From: Candidatus Woesearchaeota archaeon
GTDB taxonomy: Archaea > Nanobdellota > Nanobdellia > Woesearchaeales > JAHWHD01
NCBI GenBank assembly: GCA_019323525.1
Contig: JAHWHD010000076.1
Span: forward strand, 1 to 18,211
DNA length: 18,211 nucleotides
Reading direction: 5' to 3'
Below the pieces are notes generated by a model. The model was given only the letters and a program-made list of their open reading frames with translations, was not told where the DNA came from and made no database searches. Positions 1 through 7,236 of the stretch are shown piece after piece. How positions within the stretch are numbered: the stretch's first letter is position 1; every line of letters begins with the position of its first letter. Position numbers and translations under genes: made by a program.

Positions 1-264
1 AGTGAAGAGAATATGCTTTTAGATGAAGTTCCGACTGAGTCTGTGGATATAGATTCCGAGCAGCTTGTTCTAGATGTCGCTCCTGTTTCAGATGACTCTT
101 CTTTGGTTCAACCAATAGCGCAATCTCCAGGTTCTGGCCAGGTTGTAATGATTTCCGATACTGATTTGTCAAAACAGATTAAAACTTTGCAGTACTTTGT
201 GATAGCAGAACTTGTGTTAATCGTAATATTATTCTATCTAGTGTTAGGGAGGAGGTTGAAATGA
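1..264 (+). CDS. Partial acidic protein with C-terminal membrane anchor
   Basis: I do not recognise this protein. The frame is open to the window edge, so it is reported as 5'-partial. An ATG at base 13, with a weak GTGA seven bases upstream, could instead be the true start and would give 83 residues. The body is acidic and low in complexity (many D, E, S, P and V). It ends in one hydrophobic segment of about 20 residues (YFVIAELVLIVILFYLVL) and a short basic tail (GRRLK). That layout suggests a tail-anchored or single-span protein with the basic end in the cytoplasm. The stop overlaps the next start as ATGA, so it belongs to the downstream envelope operon and is probably translationally coupled to it. 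Confidence 0.6.
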   Translation, partial: SEENMLLDEVPTESVDIDSEQLVLDVAPVSDDSSLVQPIAQSPGSGQVVMISDTDLSKQIKTLQYFVIAELVLIVILFYLVLGRRLK

Positions 265-833
265 AAAAGGTAACAATTTCGCATATTGAAACATTCGTAT
301 TAGTGGTCTTTGCGTTTACATTGCTGGCAGTGTTTTTAGTATCTGGGCAGTATACTTATGTAAGTTCTGTTCCGACTGGGGGGCATTCTGCTGAGAATGT
401 ATGGGTCGCTGTTGACGGTGTTGAGATGACGTTGCAGGATGCAATTACGCAGGGCAAGTTTGGCCCTGCTGAACTTCCTGAATGTACTGGAACTTGGGAG
501 TTTGAGGAAGAGTATTATAACTCAGGAATGTCCGCCACTGGTTGGGTTTCTGCAGGGTATTTTGATTATGGTTATCCTGATGGTGTTAATTTGGTCTTTT
601 ATGATTATCGTACTGCAACTGATGATTGTCCTTGGTATCAAACTTCAGATGCGAATAGTTATGAGTTTACAGTTTGTGATGTGGGCACCTCGATAGGAGA
701 TGTTACTTGTACTGATGTTAAGTTTTCGAGTAGTGTTGAACTTGGGCCTGCAATGCTAAGGTATTATTATGTTCAGCGCCAAGTTACATGTAGTACTGCT
801 AGTGATAGTGGGAGACTGGTGTGTCAAAGATGA
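261..833 (+). CDS. Membrane-anchored extracellular six-cysteine protein
   Basis: The function is not recognised. A basic start (MKK) leads into one hydrophobic segment at about residues 11-28, which could be a signal anchor or a pilin-like N-terminus. The rest is polar and rich in Tyr, Asp and Gly, as expected outside the cell. Six cysteines (75, 123, 139, 150, 177, 188) could form three disulfides. Residues 42-62 contain a pattern of the type HxxxxVWVxVxGxxxTLQxAI. I associate this pattern with secreted archaeal proteins from memory and have not checked it. A strong GGAGGAGGT lies four bases before the ATG. The start overlaps the previous gene by ATGA and the end overlaps the next gene. A minor pilin or a displayed surface protein is the most likely role. 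Confidence 0.8.
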   Translation: MKKVTISHIETFVLVVFAFTLLAVFLVSGQYTYVSSVPTGGHSAENVWVAVDGVEMTLQDAITQGKFGPAELPECTGTWEFEEEYYNSGMSATGWVSAGYFDYGYPDGVNLVFYDYRTATDDCPWYQTSDANSYEFTVCDVGTSIGDVTCTDVKFSSSVELGPAMLRYYYVQRQVTCSTASDSGRLVCQR

Positions 834-1081
834 GCAAGATTCTATTAACTTTGATTTTTGTAAGTTTGATTATCATCGGATGCAAGCAACATGTTACAGA
901 GTCCCCTGATTGGGCCGATCAAGTCTTGCAGTGTGATGCGGCTGAGATAGAAGCCCAAATTAGTGATTGTACTCTGCATAATAGGGCGCTTGTAGAGCAC
1001 AACCCTTTGCTTTGTGATCTGATAGGAGACCGTTCAGTAAAAACCCATTGTAAACTTAGTCTAGGGCAACCACTAGAATGA
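821..1081 (+). CDS. Small predicted lipoprotein
   Basis: This is a protein of 86 residues at most, with no family recognised. The N-terminus is a lipoprotein signal: a basic start, a hydrophobic stretch (ILLTLIFVSLIIIG) and a lipobox-like IIGC, so the mature protein would begin at Cys21 and sit on the outer face of the membrane. The mature part is about 65 residues, with four more cysteines and many charged residues. Two starts are possible. GTG at 821 lies six bases after GGAG. ATG at 830 gives the ATGA overlap seen elsewhere in this operon but lies about 15 bases from that GGAG. The signal peptide works with either. It ends in another ATGA overlap with the long secreted protein, which suggests shared expression. 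Confidence 0.75.
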   Translation: MSKMSKILLTLIFVSLIIIGCKQHVTESPDWADQVLQCDAAEIEAQISDCTLHNRALVEHNPLLCDLIGDRSVKTHCKLSLGQPLE

Positions 1082-3927
1082 GAAAGATAATCTTGATTGG
1101 AATTTGTATCTTTTTTTTACTTATACCTTTTGCCTATGCCGCTTACATTCCTGTACAGAGATGTAACCTTGTTGTAGAGAATCATGCATATTTTACCCAG
1201 ACCACTTCAACAGGCAGTTTTAATTATGTTTTTAATGGCCAGGATATATATGAACTTTGGTGTGATAACACCATTTATAGAACAGTTAATTATTATAATT
1301 ATTGTATCAATAATAGATTATATTATTGTGGTGTTTGTTCAGGTTTGGAACAAAGACCTTACAATTATCCTCTTGCTAGTACTAACTGTTATAAGGCATA
1401 TGCGATTCCTAATACTGTAATTGACTGCGGCGGATGTCCTGGAGATTGCCCCCCTGCTGGCCAGGTTTATTCGCTTGTTCCTGACTATGCTAATAATGTT
1501 CATACTATGAATTGGGATTCCTGGATAACTGGCCACAACTGGTGGTATTTAAGAGTTTACGTAGGCAATCAAGGACGTTATATGACGCAGACGCACGGCG
1601 AATATGGAGACCTTAGTAGCAGTGGGGGCGGTGCAGCGTGGGACTTATACTGTATGCAATGCGCTGATGGTCATTATTTGACAGCAGCCGCTGCAGCACC
1701 TGAAGATCCCAATAAGAATTCAGGACGTTGTTGTGAAGGAACCGCTACATTCAATAACCCTGGTGCAGGTAACTCGTGTTGTTATGAAGGCGGCGTTTAT
1801 GCTCATAATTCGTTTAATGCTTTAGGCCATAAATGTCTTGATGGTTTGTGGCAGATTCCAAGTTGTACAATTAAATCTGCATGCGATGTTGGCGAAAACG
1901 ACTTATTCCACATCCATAACCTTCTGGATGGACATTCGGAGCTCAATACACAGAACAATTTTAATTGGAAGGTGTGTTGCAAAGGTATAACCAGTTCAAT
2001 TGGATCTGGCGAGGATGAGGTTCTTGGCTTTTCTAGTTCTACAGAAGCGCATGTTGAGAAGGATACTCAAAATAACTTTGCTACAAGGTTGTTCCTTAAT
2101 GCTGATGGCGGTACAATAAGTTGTGATTATAAATCAAGTTGTGCTGCTGATGAGTTGTGTGTTATTGGCTTAACACCTGGCGATACGGAACTTCATACTG
2201 GTGGATGTGCAAATCAAGATACTGATCTTTGCTGTAAAATTTTACCTTGCACTGATAATGATAGAGATGGTTTTTTTGTTGAAGGCGGAGAATGCGGTAT
2301 TGTTGATTGTAATGATAATAATGGGGACGTGTATCCTGGCGCAACTGAAGTCTGTAATGGAATAGACGATGACTGTAACCCTGTAACATTAGACGGTTCA
2401 GGAGAGAGTGCTCCTTTGAACACATTGCAGCAAGGAGTTTGTGTAGGTTCTACACAGTCCTGTGGTGGTCCAGCTGGATGGGTTGATGATTATTCTGCTG
2501 TAGCTAATTATGAATCTGTTGAGACTACGTGTGACGGCCTTGATAATGATTGTGATGGAGAGGTGGACGAAGCTTGCCCTGTTTGTACCTTAAGAGATAG
2601 GTCTTCAGGGTGTTATTCTTATGAAAATCCTATCCTAAACTTTAACGCAAGGACTGACACCCATGTTGAGCTTGCAACTTATGGAAATTTTGATTATGTC
2701 TTGTGCTGTAGGGATTTAACTGCCTCAATTTCAACAGGACAGTGGAAGGTTCTTGGACTTTCCTCCGAAACAGACGCGCATGTACAGAAAAGGGATTATG
2801 TTCCTGCTTATACTTATGACTTGTTATTAACTTCAGAATTGCCTGGGCAGACTGTGAGTTGTACTTACAAAGATACTTGCACAGAGCCTGAGTTTTGTAT
2901 GATGTCTTTAAGTCCTGGAGATACTGATCTGCATGTTGCAAGTTGTGAGCCTGCTGAGACTTACAGTACAAAGGTCTGCTGTCAGCATGTTAATCTTTGT
3001 ATTGATAATGACGGAGACGGTTATGGCGTGAGTGATGATAGGAGAGGATGTTCAGCTGGCGAAGAGTTTGACTGTGACGATACTAATGAAAATGTTCATC
3101 CTGGTGCTACTGATGTTTGTAATGGGATTGATGATGATTGTAATGGTGTAATAGACGGAATGTCAAGGTCGTGTTATACAGGGCTTCCTTTAAGCACACA
3201 GAACAATTTCCCTTGCAGGCCTGGTTCTGAAACGTGTGACTATGGTACATGGAGCTCTTGCATTGGAGAGGTGACGCCTTACATAAACGGAGAGATCTGC
3301 GGTAACACTGCTGATGATAACTGTGATGGCCAGGTTAACGAGGGTTGCGTTATTTCACAAGACGCCAACATCTCTGGCACAGTATATAACCAATCGTTAA
3401 GCGAGGTTGTGCCAGGTGCATGGGTTGAGATTAGATGGCCGCCAAAGACAACATTAAATGTTATAAGGGATATTACTGATGCAAATGGAGAGTATAATTT
3501 CACTGATATAACCGCACAGGACTATACGATAGTTGCAGGTAAGGGGGGTTATGATGAGCAGTATAAGGATGTTAGCTTACAGCTTGGCCAGGACCTTATA
3601 GTTGATTTCAATCTTCCAAAGGATCTTACTGATACAGAATGTATTAACTGTGTCAAGTGGGATGGAGATAAATATATCTGCGACCCTGATTGTATAGGAT
3701 TGCAGGGATGTCAGTCAATGACTAATGAGTGCGTATATCTTGAGAATAAAAGTTATTTTGAGAAAGCACGACTATTAGACTGCCATTATTGCAACGGCAG
3801 CACCTATGTTCCATTGTTTGGAGACCTTGATATACAGACAGATATTGCTAATCTTGTCAAGACAGAGACTATTGTAACAATCGGCGGCAAGCCATTCAAG
3901 ATGGTGGTGTTGACGTATGAAGACTAA
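1078..3927 (+). CDS. Large secreted MopE-motif, cysteine-rich repeat protein
   Basis: A signal peptide (residues 1-21, ending FAYA before AY) sends this 949-residue protein out of the cell. Residues 22-270 are Tyr-, Asn- and Cys-rich and unrecognised. Two homologous blocks follow. Each has a cysteine module (272-386 and 512-636; shared VCC/LCC, TDxHV, LHxxxC and CC motifs) and then a MopE-type metal-binding motif (392-435 and 642-694; DNDxDG, DCxD, PGATxVCNGIDDDCN). Shorter copies lie at 482-500 and 738-756. Residues 762-848 look like a carboxypeptidase-regulatory-type beta sandwich (SGTV, DANGEYNF). A Cys-rich tail closes it with no membrane anchor. The MopE motif family is named for a copper-binding protein, and its Asp-rich loops also resemble calcium sites, so the metal here is inferred. 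The stop overlaps the pilin-like gene by 11 bases. Likely role: a displayed or secreted structural protein or adhesin. Confidence 0.85.
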   Translation: MRKIILIGICIFFLLIPFAYAAYIPVQRCNLVVENHAYFTQTTSTGSFNYVFNGQDIYELWCDNTIYRTVNYYNYCINNRLYYCGVCSGLEQRPYNYPLASTNCYKAYAIPNTVIDCGGCPGDCPPAGQVYSLVPDYANNVHTMNWDSWITGHNWWYLRVYVGNQGRYMTQTHGEYGDLSSSGGGAAWDLYCMQCADGHYLTAAAAAPEDPNKNSGRCCEGTATFNNPGAGNSCCYEGGVYAHNSFNALGHKCLDGLWQIPSCTIKSACDVGENDLFHIHNLLDGHSELNTQNNFNWKVCCKGITSSIGSGEDEVLGFSSSTEAHVEKDTQNNFATRLFLNADGGTISCDYKSSCAADELCVIGLTPGDTELHTGGCANQDTDLCCKILPCTDNDRDGFFVEGGECGIVDCNDNNGDVYPGATEVCNGIDDDCNPVTLDGSGESAPLNTLQQGVCVGSTQSCGGPAGWVDDYSAVANYESVETTCDGLDNDCDGEVDEACPVCTLRDRSSGCYSYENPILNFNARTDTHVELATYGNFDYVLCCRDLTASISTGQWKVLGLSSETDAHVQKRDYVPAYTYDLLLTSELPGQTVSCTYKDTCTEPEFCMMSLSPGDTDLHVASCEPAETYSTKVCCQHVNLCIDNDGDGYGVSDDRRGCSAGEEFDCDDTNENVHPGATDVCNGIDDDCNGVIDGMSRSCYTGLPLSTQNNFPCRPGSETCDYGTWSSCIGEVTPYINGEICGNTADDNCDGQVNEGCVISQDANISGTVYNQSLSEVVPGAWVEIRWPPKTTLNVIRDITDANGEYNFTDITAQDYTIVAGKGGYDEQYKDVSLQLGQDLIVDFNLPKDLTDTECINCVKWDGDKYICDPDCIGLQGCQSMTNECVYLENKSYFEKARLLDCHYCNGSTYVPLFGDLDIQTDIANLVKTETIVTIGGKPFKMVVLTYED
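1891..3159 (+). repeat. Two-copy internal duplication (cysteine module plus MopE motif)
   Basis: The long secreted protein carries two diverged copies of one compound block, encoded at about 1891-2397 and 2611-3159. Both contain, in order: a TDTHVEL or DGHSELN entry, a VCC or LCC pair, VLGxSS, a second TDAHV or TEAHV, a TISC or TVSC strand, a PGDTxLH with a following Cys, a CC pair, and then DNDxDG through CNGIDDDCN. The order is exact although the residues have drifted, which indicates an old duplication. Confidence 0.8.
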
Positions 3928-4390
3928 GAAAGGCGTAACTATTTTCACAATCGATTCTATAATCGCTGTCTCGATTTTTGCTATAGGAATTATACTGGTT
4001 TTTTTCAGGATAAGTGCTTACCAGCCTGTACAAGAGCCTGGTCTGGATGCAGCTAGCAACCTTATTACATTCTTATCAGCTACAAAGGTTGGCGATATTG
4101 ACTGGCCTGATATCGGCGCTAATCCTGAGAATAGTATAATCCAGCAGGCTGCAGAGTACTACCATAATGGCCGTGTTGAGAGTGCGCAGCTGTTGCTCGG
4201 CTCTATAGTTCCTGATGTGGTTTCTGGTATTGAGCTTGAGCTTAGTATAAATAACGAACTTATTTACTTCACAGAAACTGCGCCTGATGATGCAGGGCTT
4301 ATAATCCCTTTCAGGAAGATGCTTTATGGTTCAACAGGCAGAGGTAATTTTTGGTCCTATGTTATGGAAATCAAGATTTGGCAGGAATAA
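3917..4390 (+). CDS. Type IV pilin-like protein
   Basis: This 157-residue protein has the shape of an archaeal pilin or pseudopilin. The short basic leader MKTKKG ends at residue 6 with a KKG that fits a class III (prepilin peptidase) cleavage site. A hydrophobic helix follows at about residues 8-30 (TIFTIDSIIAVSIFAIGIIL), and then a polar domain of about 125 residues. After cleavage, such helices pack into a filament core in known type IV pili. The protein contains no cysteine. The start overlaps the previous gene by 11 bases, with a GGTG seven bases upstream. The next gene is also pilin-like, and a pilus ATPase and platform are encoded on the facing strand. Assignment rests on the leader and layout only, so a plain single-span membrane protein remains possible. 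Confidence 0.7.
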   Translation: MKTKKGVTIFTIDSIIAVSIFAIGIILVFFRISAYQPVQEPGLDAASNLITFLSATKVGDIDWPDIGANPENSIIQQAAEYYHNGRVESAQLLLGSIVPDVVSGIELELSINNELIYFTETAPDDAGLIIPFRKMLYGSTGRGNFWSYVMEIKIWQE

Positions 4391-5360
4391 GAAATCTATG
4401 CTTTTTTCGATTATGGCAGTGATTATCGTAGCTTTCTTTATATCGTCAATGCCAATAAGCGAGCGTCTGCTCTTTACGAGCAATGTAAATGATATACGAA
4501 CGGTAGATTCACTTAACAATCTCCTGGTTGATATACAGACCAATTATCTTGATATGCTTTTACGAGCAAAAGCTGAGCAAGGCTTAAACGCCGCGATTGA
4601 GCATGTTTATGAATCAAACGATGAGTTAGATGTTGATGACGCGCTTTATTCTGTTCTTGTATACGGGAACATAAGCAATGTTTATTATCTAGAAGATGAA
4701 ACATTGAATGATAGCTTGCAAGACCTACACGATTTTATTCAAGAGACTTCTGCTGCTGATTTTTCGTTCGAAATAAATAATATAACTGTAGAAGAGCTAG
4801 ATACCTGGCATGTAAATGTAAAACTTAACCTTACCCTGAGTCTTGGATCTGAGCTCGCTATATGGCAGAGGCAGATTCTGGTTAACTCTTCGGTAAACGT
4901 GCTAGGGTTTGATGACCCGCTCTATAAACGTTTTGGCTTAAACAGGACTCTTAACAATACGTTCTCTGACCTAGAAACTACAGATTTCCAGGTAAAGGCG
5001 AAATGGCCTGATATTGAAAGATTTGAAGAGATGTACGATGAAGGTTTGTTTGCTCCAAATGACAGGGCGCCAAGTTTCCTTGACAGGTTGTCAGGGGCTT
5101 ATGAAAAGGCTTCTGATTTTGGCTATGAGTCGTTCTTTAACCTTTCTGATGCTGTCCATGTTGAGGGTTTGCCTGGATATGATCTTGATAATCATGTCGA
5201 CCACCTTTTTGAAGAAAATAGGTTCTTGTTCGAGTTTAAGGATGATTTTGATGGCTTTATAATTCATTCTTCAAGGCTGGATGATTATAACTTGTGCGAT
5301 GCTTCATTGGTTCAGCCCCTGCGCATAGGTGTTGATGAACCTGGCTGGGAAGATTGTTAA
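4359..5360 (+). CDS. Pilin-like or single-span glycoprotein
   Basis: A basic N-terminus (KSRFGRNKKS) and a hydrophobic helix (MLFSIMAVIIVAFFISS) precede a long polar domain, the plan of a large pseudopilin or a signal-anchored surface protein. I do not recognise the domain. Three in-frame ATGs are possible. 4326 overlaps the previous gene by 65 bases and is unlikely. 4359, chosen here, keeps the basic segment and gives 333 residues. 4398 starts seven bases after the previous stop and gives 320. The domain has eight N-x-S/T sequons (NIS, NDS, NIT, NLT, NSS, NRT, NNT, NLS), which suggests dense N-glycosylation outside the cell. Only two cysteines occur, both near the C-terminus. It is the last gene of the plus-strand operon, and its TAA overlaps the stop of the facing operon. 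Confidence 0.75.
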   Translation: MLWKSRFGRNKKSMLFSIMAVIIVAFFISSMPISERLLFTSNVNDIRTVDSLNNLLVDIQTNYLDMLLRAKAEQGLNAAIEHVYESNDELDVDDALYSVLVYGNISNVYYLEDETLNDSLQDLHDFIQETSAADFSFEINNITVEELDTWHVNVKLNLTLSLGSELAIWQRQILVNSSVNVLGFDDPLYKRFGLNRTLNNTFSDLETTDFQVKAKWPDIERFEEMYDEGLFAPNDRAPSFLDRLSGAYEKASDFGYESFFNLSDAVHVEGLPGYDLDNHVDHLFEENRFLFEFKDDFDGFIIHSSRLDDYNLCDASLVQPLRIGVDEPGWEDC

Positions 5361-6379
5361 ATCAGTGCAGAGAATACTAGTGCCAGACCTTCTGAGAAAA
5401 TGATGAATAGGACAAGAGATACAATGATGAATATTGGGATGTACTTTAATCCGCCGATTATCTTCTCCTTATTGATTATTGAGACTATCATCGAAGAGAA
5501 CAGAGCAATTATCACTATGGCAAGATATGAAAAGTTCTTGAACTCTACAGGGTCTATTGATAGGTTTGTTATAGATGATAAAATTGAGAATGAGCCAAAG
5601 GTCGCTCCTGCTTGAGGAATAGCTATCTTCGCAGCTATCCTTGAGACTATCAGCAGTAAATTGTAAGAGAGTGCAAAAAGGAACGGAGCAATAATGACTA
5701 CAATTGCAGTGATGAATATCACGTATGAAAGCGAGGCAGCCTGCATCTCTTTTTTTAGGAATGTGGTTTGCTGGATATTGTCAACTACCCTGTTGATGAT
5801 GTTTGCAAGTTCTCCGCCGGATTTTATGCCTTCGATAATCAAGTCGATGGCTCTATTAAGGATAAGTGAGTCGTATTTCTTGCTGAACAGCGTTAAAGTT
5901 TCAGCAAGGTCTTTGCCTGTTGTAACCTGTTTTGCTGCGAGTTTTATCTCGTTAGCTAGTATTCCGAACTCTGGTGTTGCGGCTTCCCATAGGGCATTGT
6001 TAATCGTCATCCCTGATTCTAGGTTGCTCGATACTATACTAAGGTAATCTGGAAGTACTTTTTCTATCTCTGTTGTACGCCTGTAGTTTATAACATTATA
6101 ATACTGGACGTATGCAAAGAATGTTATGCCAAGTGATGCGGCCAGTAGTGCTATGGTCTTTATTGGGTGATGTATGAGCCCAAAATAGGATGAGAACCTG
6201 ACAGATATTAGTATGTCTGCTATAGCAGATGCTACTATTGCAATTATTGTGAGAAGCCCTATCTTCTTAAAAGGTGTCTTGTATATGCCTCTTTTTTCGA
6301 AAAACGAGGAGACTTTTAGCTCTAGGTAATTCGGCACCACAAACCTGCCAATACTTTCCAAAGCTTTTTCGAATCTCAT
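5357..6379 (-). CDS. GspF/TadC-like pilus platform membrane protein
   Basis: This 340-residue protein is a type II secretion system F-family platform subunit. Hydrophobic segments lie near residues 41-60, 73-95, 218-245, 284-301 and 310-328. The cytoplasmic F domain spans about 105-215 and has the family pattern: a helical LPDYLSIVSSNLESG, an NNALWEAA helix, a GKDLAETL stretch and GGELANIINRV. In pili of this class the platform sits in the cytoplasmic membrane, contacts the ATPase and guides pilins into the filament. It carries one F domain, whereas archaellum FlaJ-type proteins fuse two, so it probably pairs with the upstream GspF gene. The start overlaps that gene by ATGA. It closes the operon, and its TAA shares TTAA with the facing gene. 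Confidence 0.88.
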   Translation of the reverse strand: MRFEKALESIGRFVVPNYLELKVSSFFEKRGIYKTPFKKIGLLTIIAIVASAIADILISVRFSSYFGLIHHPIKTIALLAASLGITFFAYVQYYNVINYRRTTEIEKVLPDYLSIVSSNLESGMTINNALWEAATPEFGILANEIKLAAKQVTTGKDLAETLTLFSKKYDSLILNRAIDLIIEGIKSGGELANIINRVVDNIQQTTFLKKEMQAASLSYVIFITAIVVIIAPFLFALSYNLLLIVSRIAAKIAIPQAGATFGSFSILSSITNLSIDPVEFKNFSYLAIVIIALFSSMIVSIINKEKIIGGLKYIPIFIIVSLVLFIIFSEGLALVFSALI

Positions 6380-7236
6380 ACTATTACCGACCTTCTAAGT
6401 GTTTTATATATCGACAGGAACATTGCCTGTAGTATTGTTAAAAAGAAGATTATTATCAGTAAATCCCTGAACCCAATCTGGAGATTTATCATGCTTGACA
6501 TTATTGTTGCCATTGCAATACCTATAGATGGCATCACAACTCCGACCACTAGGTAAAATAGTGTAAGGGAGTTCATCTTTTTACTGTACCTCTTTATATT
6601 GATGCTTCCTTCTTCAGTGAGCTCTTTGATAAACCGTTCGATTGCAGATGAGATGTCTGTTCCTATCCTTAAAGCGTTCTGGATCTCTAAGAGCACTTTG
6701 CTTAGGTTTTCTGATGGACTTCTGTCAATTGCTTTCTGGATAGATGTTTCAAGAGGAGTTCCAACTTTGATATCATCGACAATCTCTTCAAACATAATTC
6801 CTGCTTGGCCGTATGATGCTGTTGCGACCTTTGACATTGTATTAACTAATGTCTCGCCAGAGTCCAATGCAATCAAAATGTGTCTTGCCAAATATAACAG
6901 TTGCCTGTCTACTTCGCGTTTAATCCTTAGCGTGGTGATATCGGGTATTCTGTAATAAAACCAAACGAAGAATATGAATATCGCAGCAAATGCCGCAGGG
7001 ATAATCAATGTGTTGTGGTTTCCTCTAACGACAATGATTCCAAGGATAAATGCTAATACTAGGGCGATTTCAAGAGCGAATACTATGCCCCGTCTGAAGT
7101 ATTCTTCAGGGCCGTACTTTGACCTGGATTTCAGAAGTTTTTTTTTAAGATTTGGGAAGTATCTTTTTACAATCTCAGTCAGGAATAGACTTGGTTCTTT
7201 TTTTCTTTTAATCTTCCTTTTAAGAAATCTTTTCAT
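6376..7236 (-). CDS. GspF/TadB-like pilus platform membrane protein
   Basis: This is the second F-family platform subunit, 286 residues. The N-terminus is very basic (residues 1-40) and cytoplasmic. Hydrophobic segments lie near 50-70, 77-95, 224-247 and 257-276, a four-helix plan. The F domain at about 105-215 contains VDRQLLYLARHILIALDSGE, TPLETSIQKAI and an LRIGTDISSAIERF helix, all typical of the family. It overlaps the ATPase gene upstream and the other F-family gene downstream by ATGA. The order ATPase, F, F with each F protein single-domained is the arrangement of Tad pili and of some archaeal pili. The two proteins probably form a hetero-oligomeric membrane platform. No family residue is obviously missing. 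Confidence 0.88.
   Translation of the reverse strand: MKRFLKRKIKRKKEPSLFLTEIVKRYFPNLKKKLLKSRSKYGPEEYFRRGIVFALEIALVLAFILGIIVVRGNHNTLIIPAAFAAIFIFFVWFYYRIPDITTLRIKREVDRQLLYLARHILIALDSGETLVNTMSKVATASYGQAGIMFEEIVDDIKVGTPLETSIQKAIDRSPSENLSKVLLEIQNALRIGTDISSAIERFIKELTEEGSINIKRYSKKMNSLTLFYLVVGVVMPSIGIAMATIMSSMINLQIGFRDLLIIIFFLTILQAMFLSIYKTLRRSVIV

Noticed and set aside
2642..2971. Minus-strand open frame of 109 codons inside the MopE-motif gene
   Set aside because: Antisense to conserved cysteine modules, with low-complexity translation and no promoter or SD.
4326..4358. Upstream ATG extending the 333-residue pilin-like protein
   Set aside because: It would overlap the previous gene by 65 bases and put a non-basic stretch before the signal segment.
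6599..6955. Plus-strand open frame of 118 codons opposite the TadB-like gene
   Set aside because: It lies antisense to the intact GspF domain and has no independent signals.
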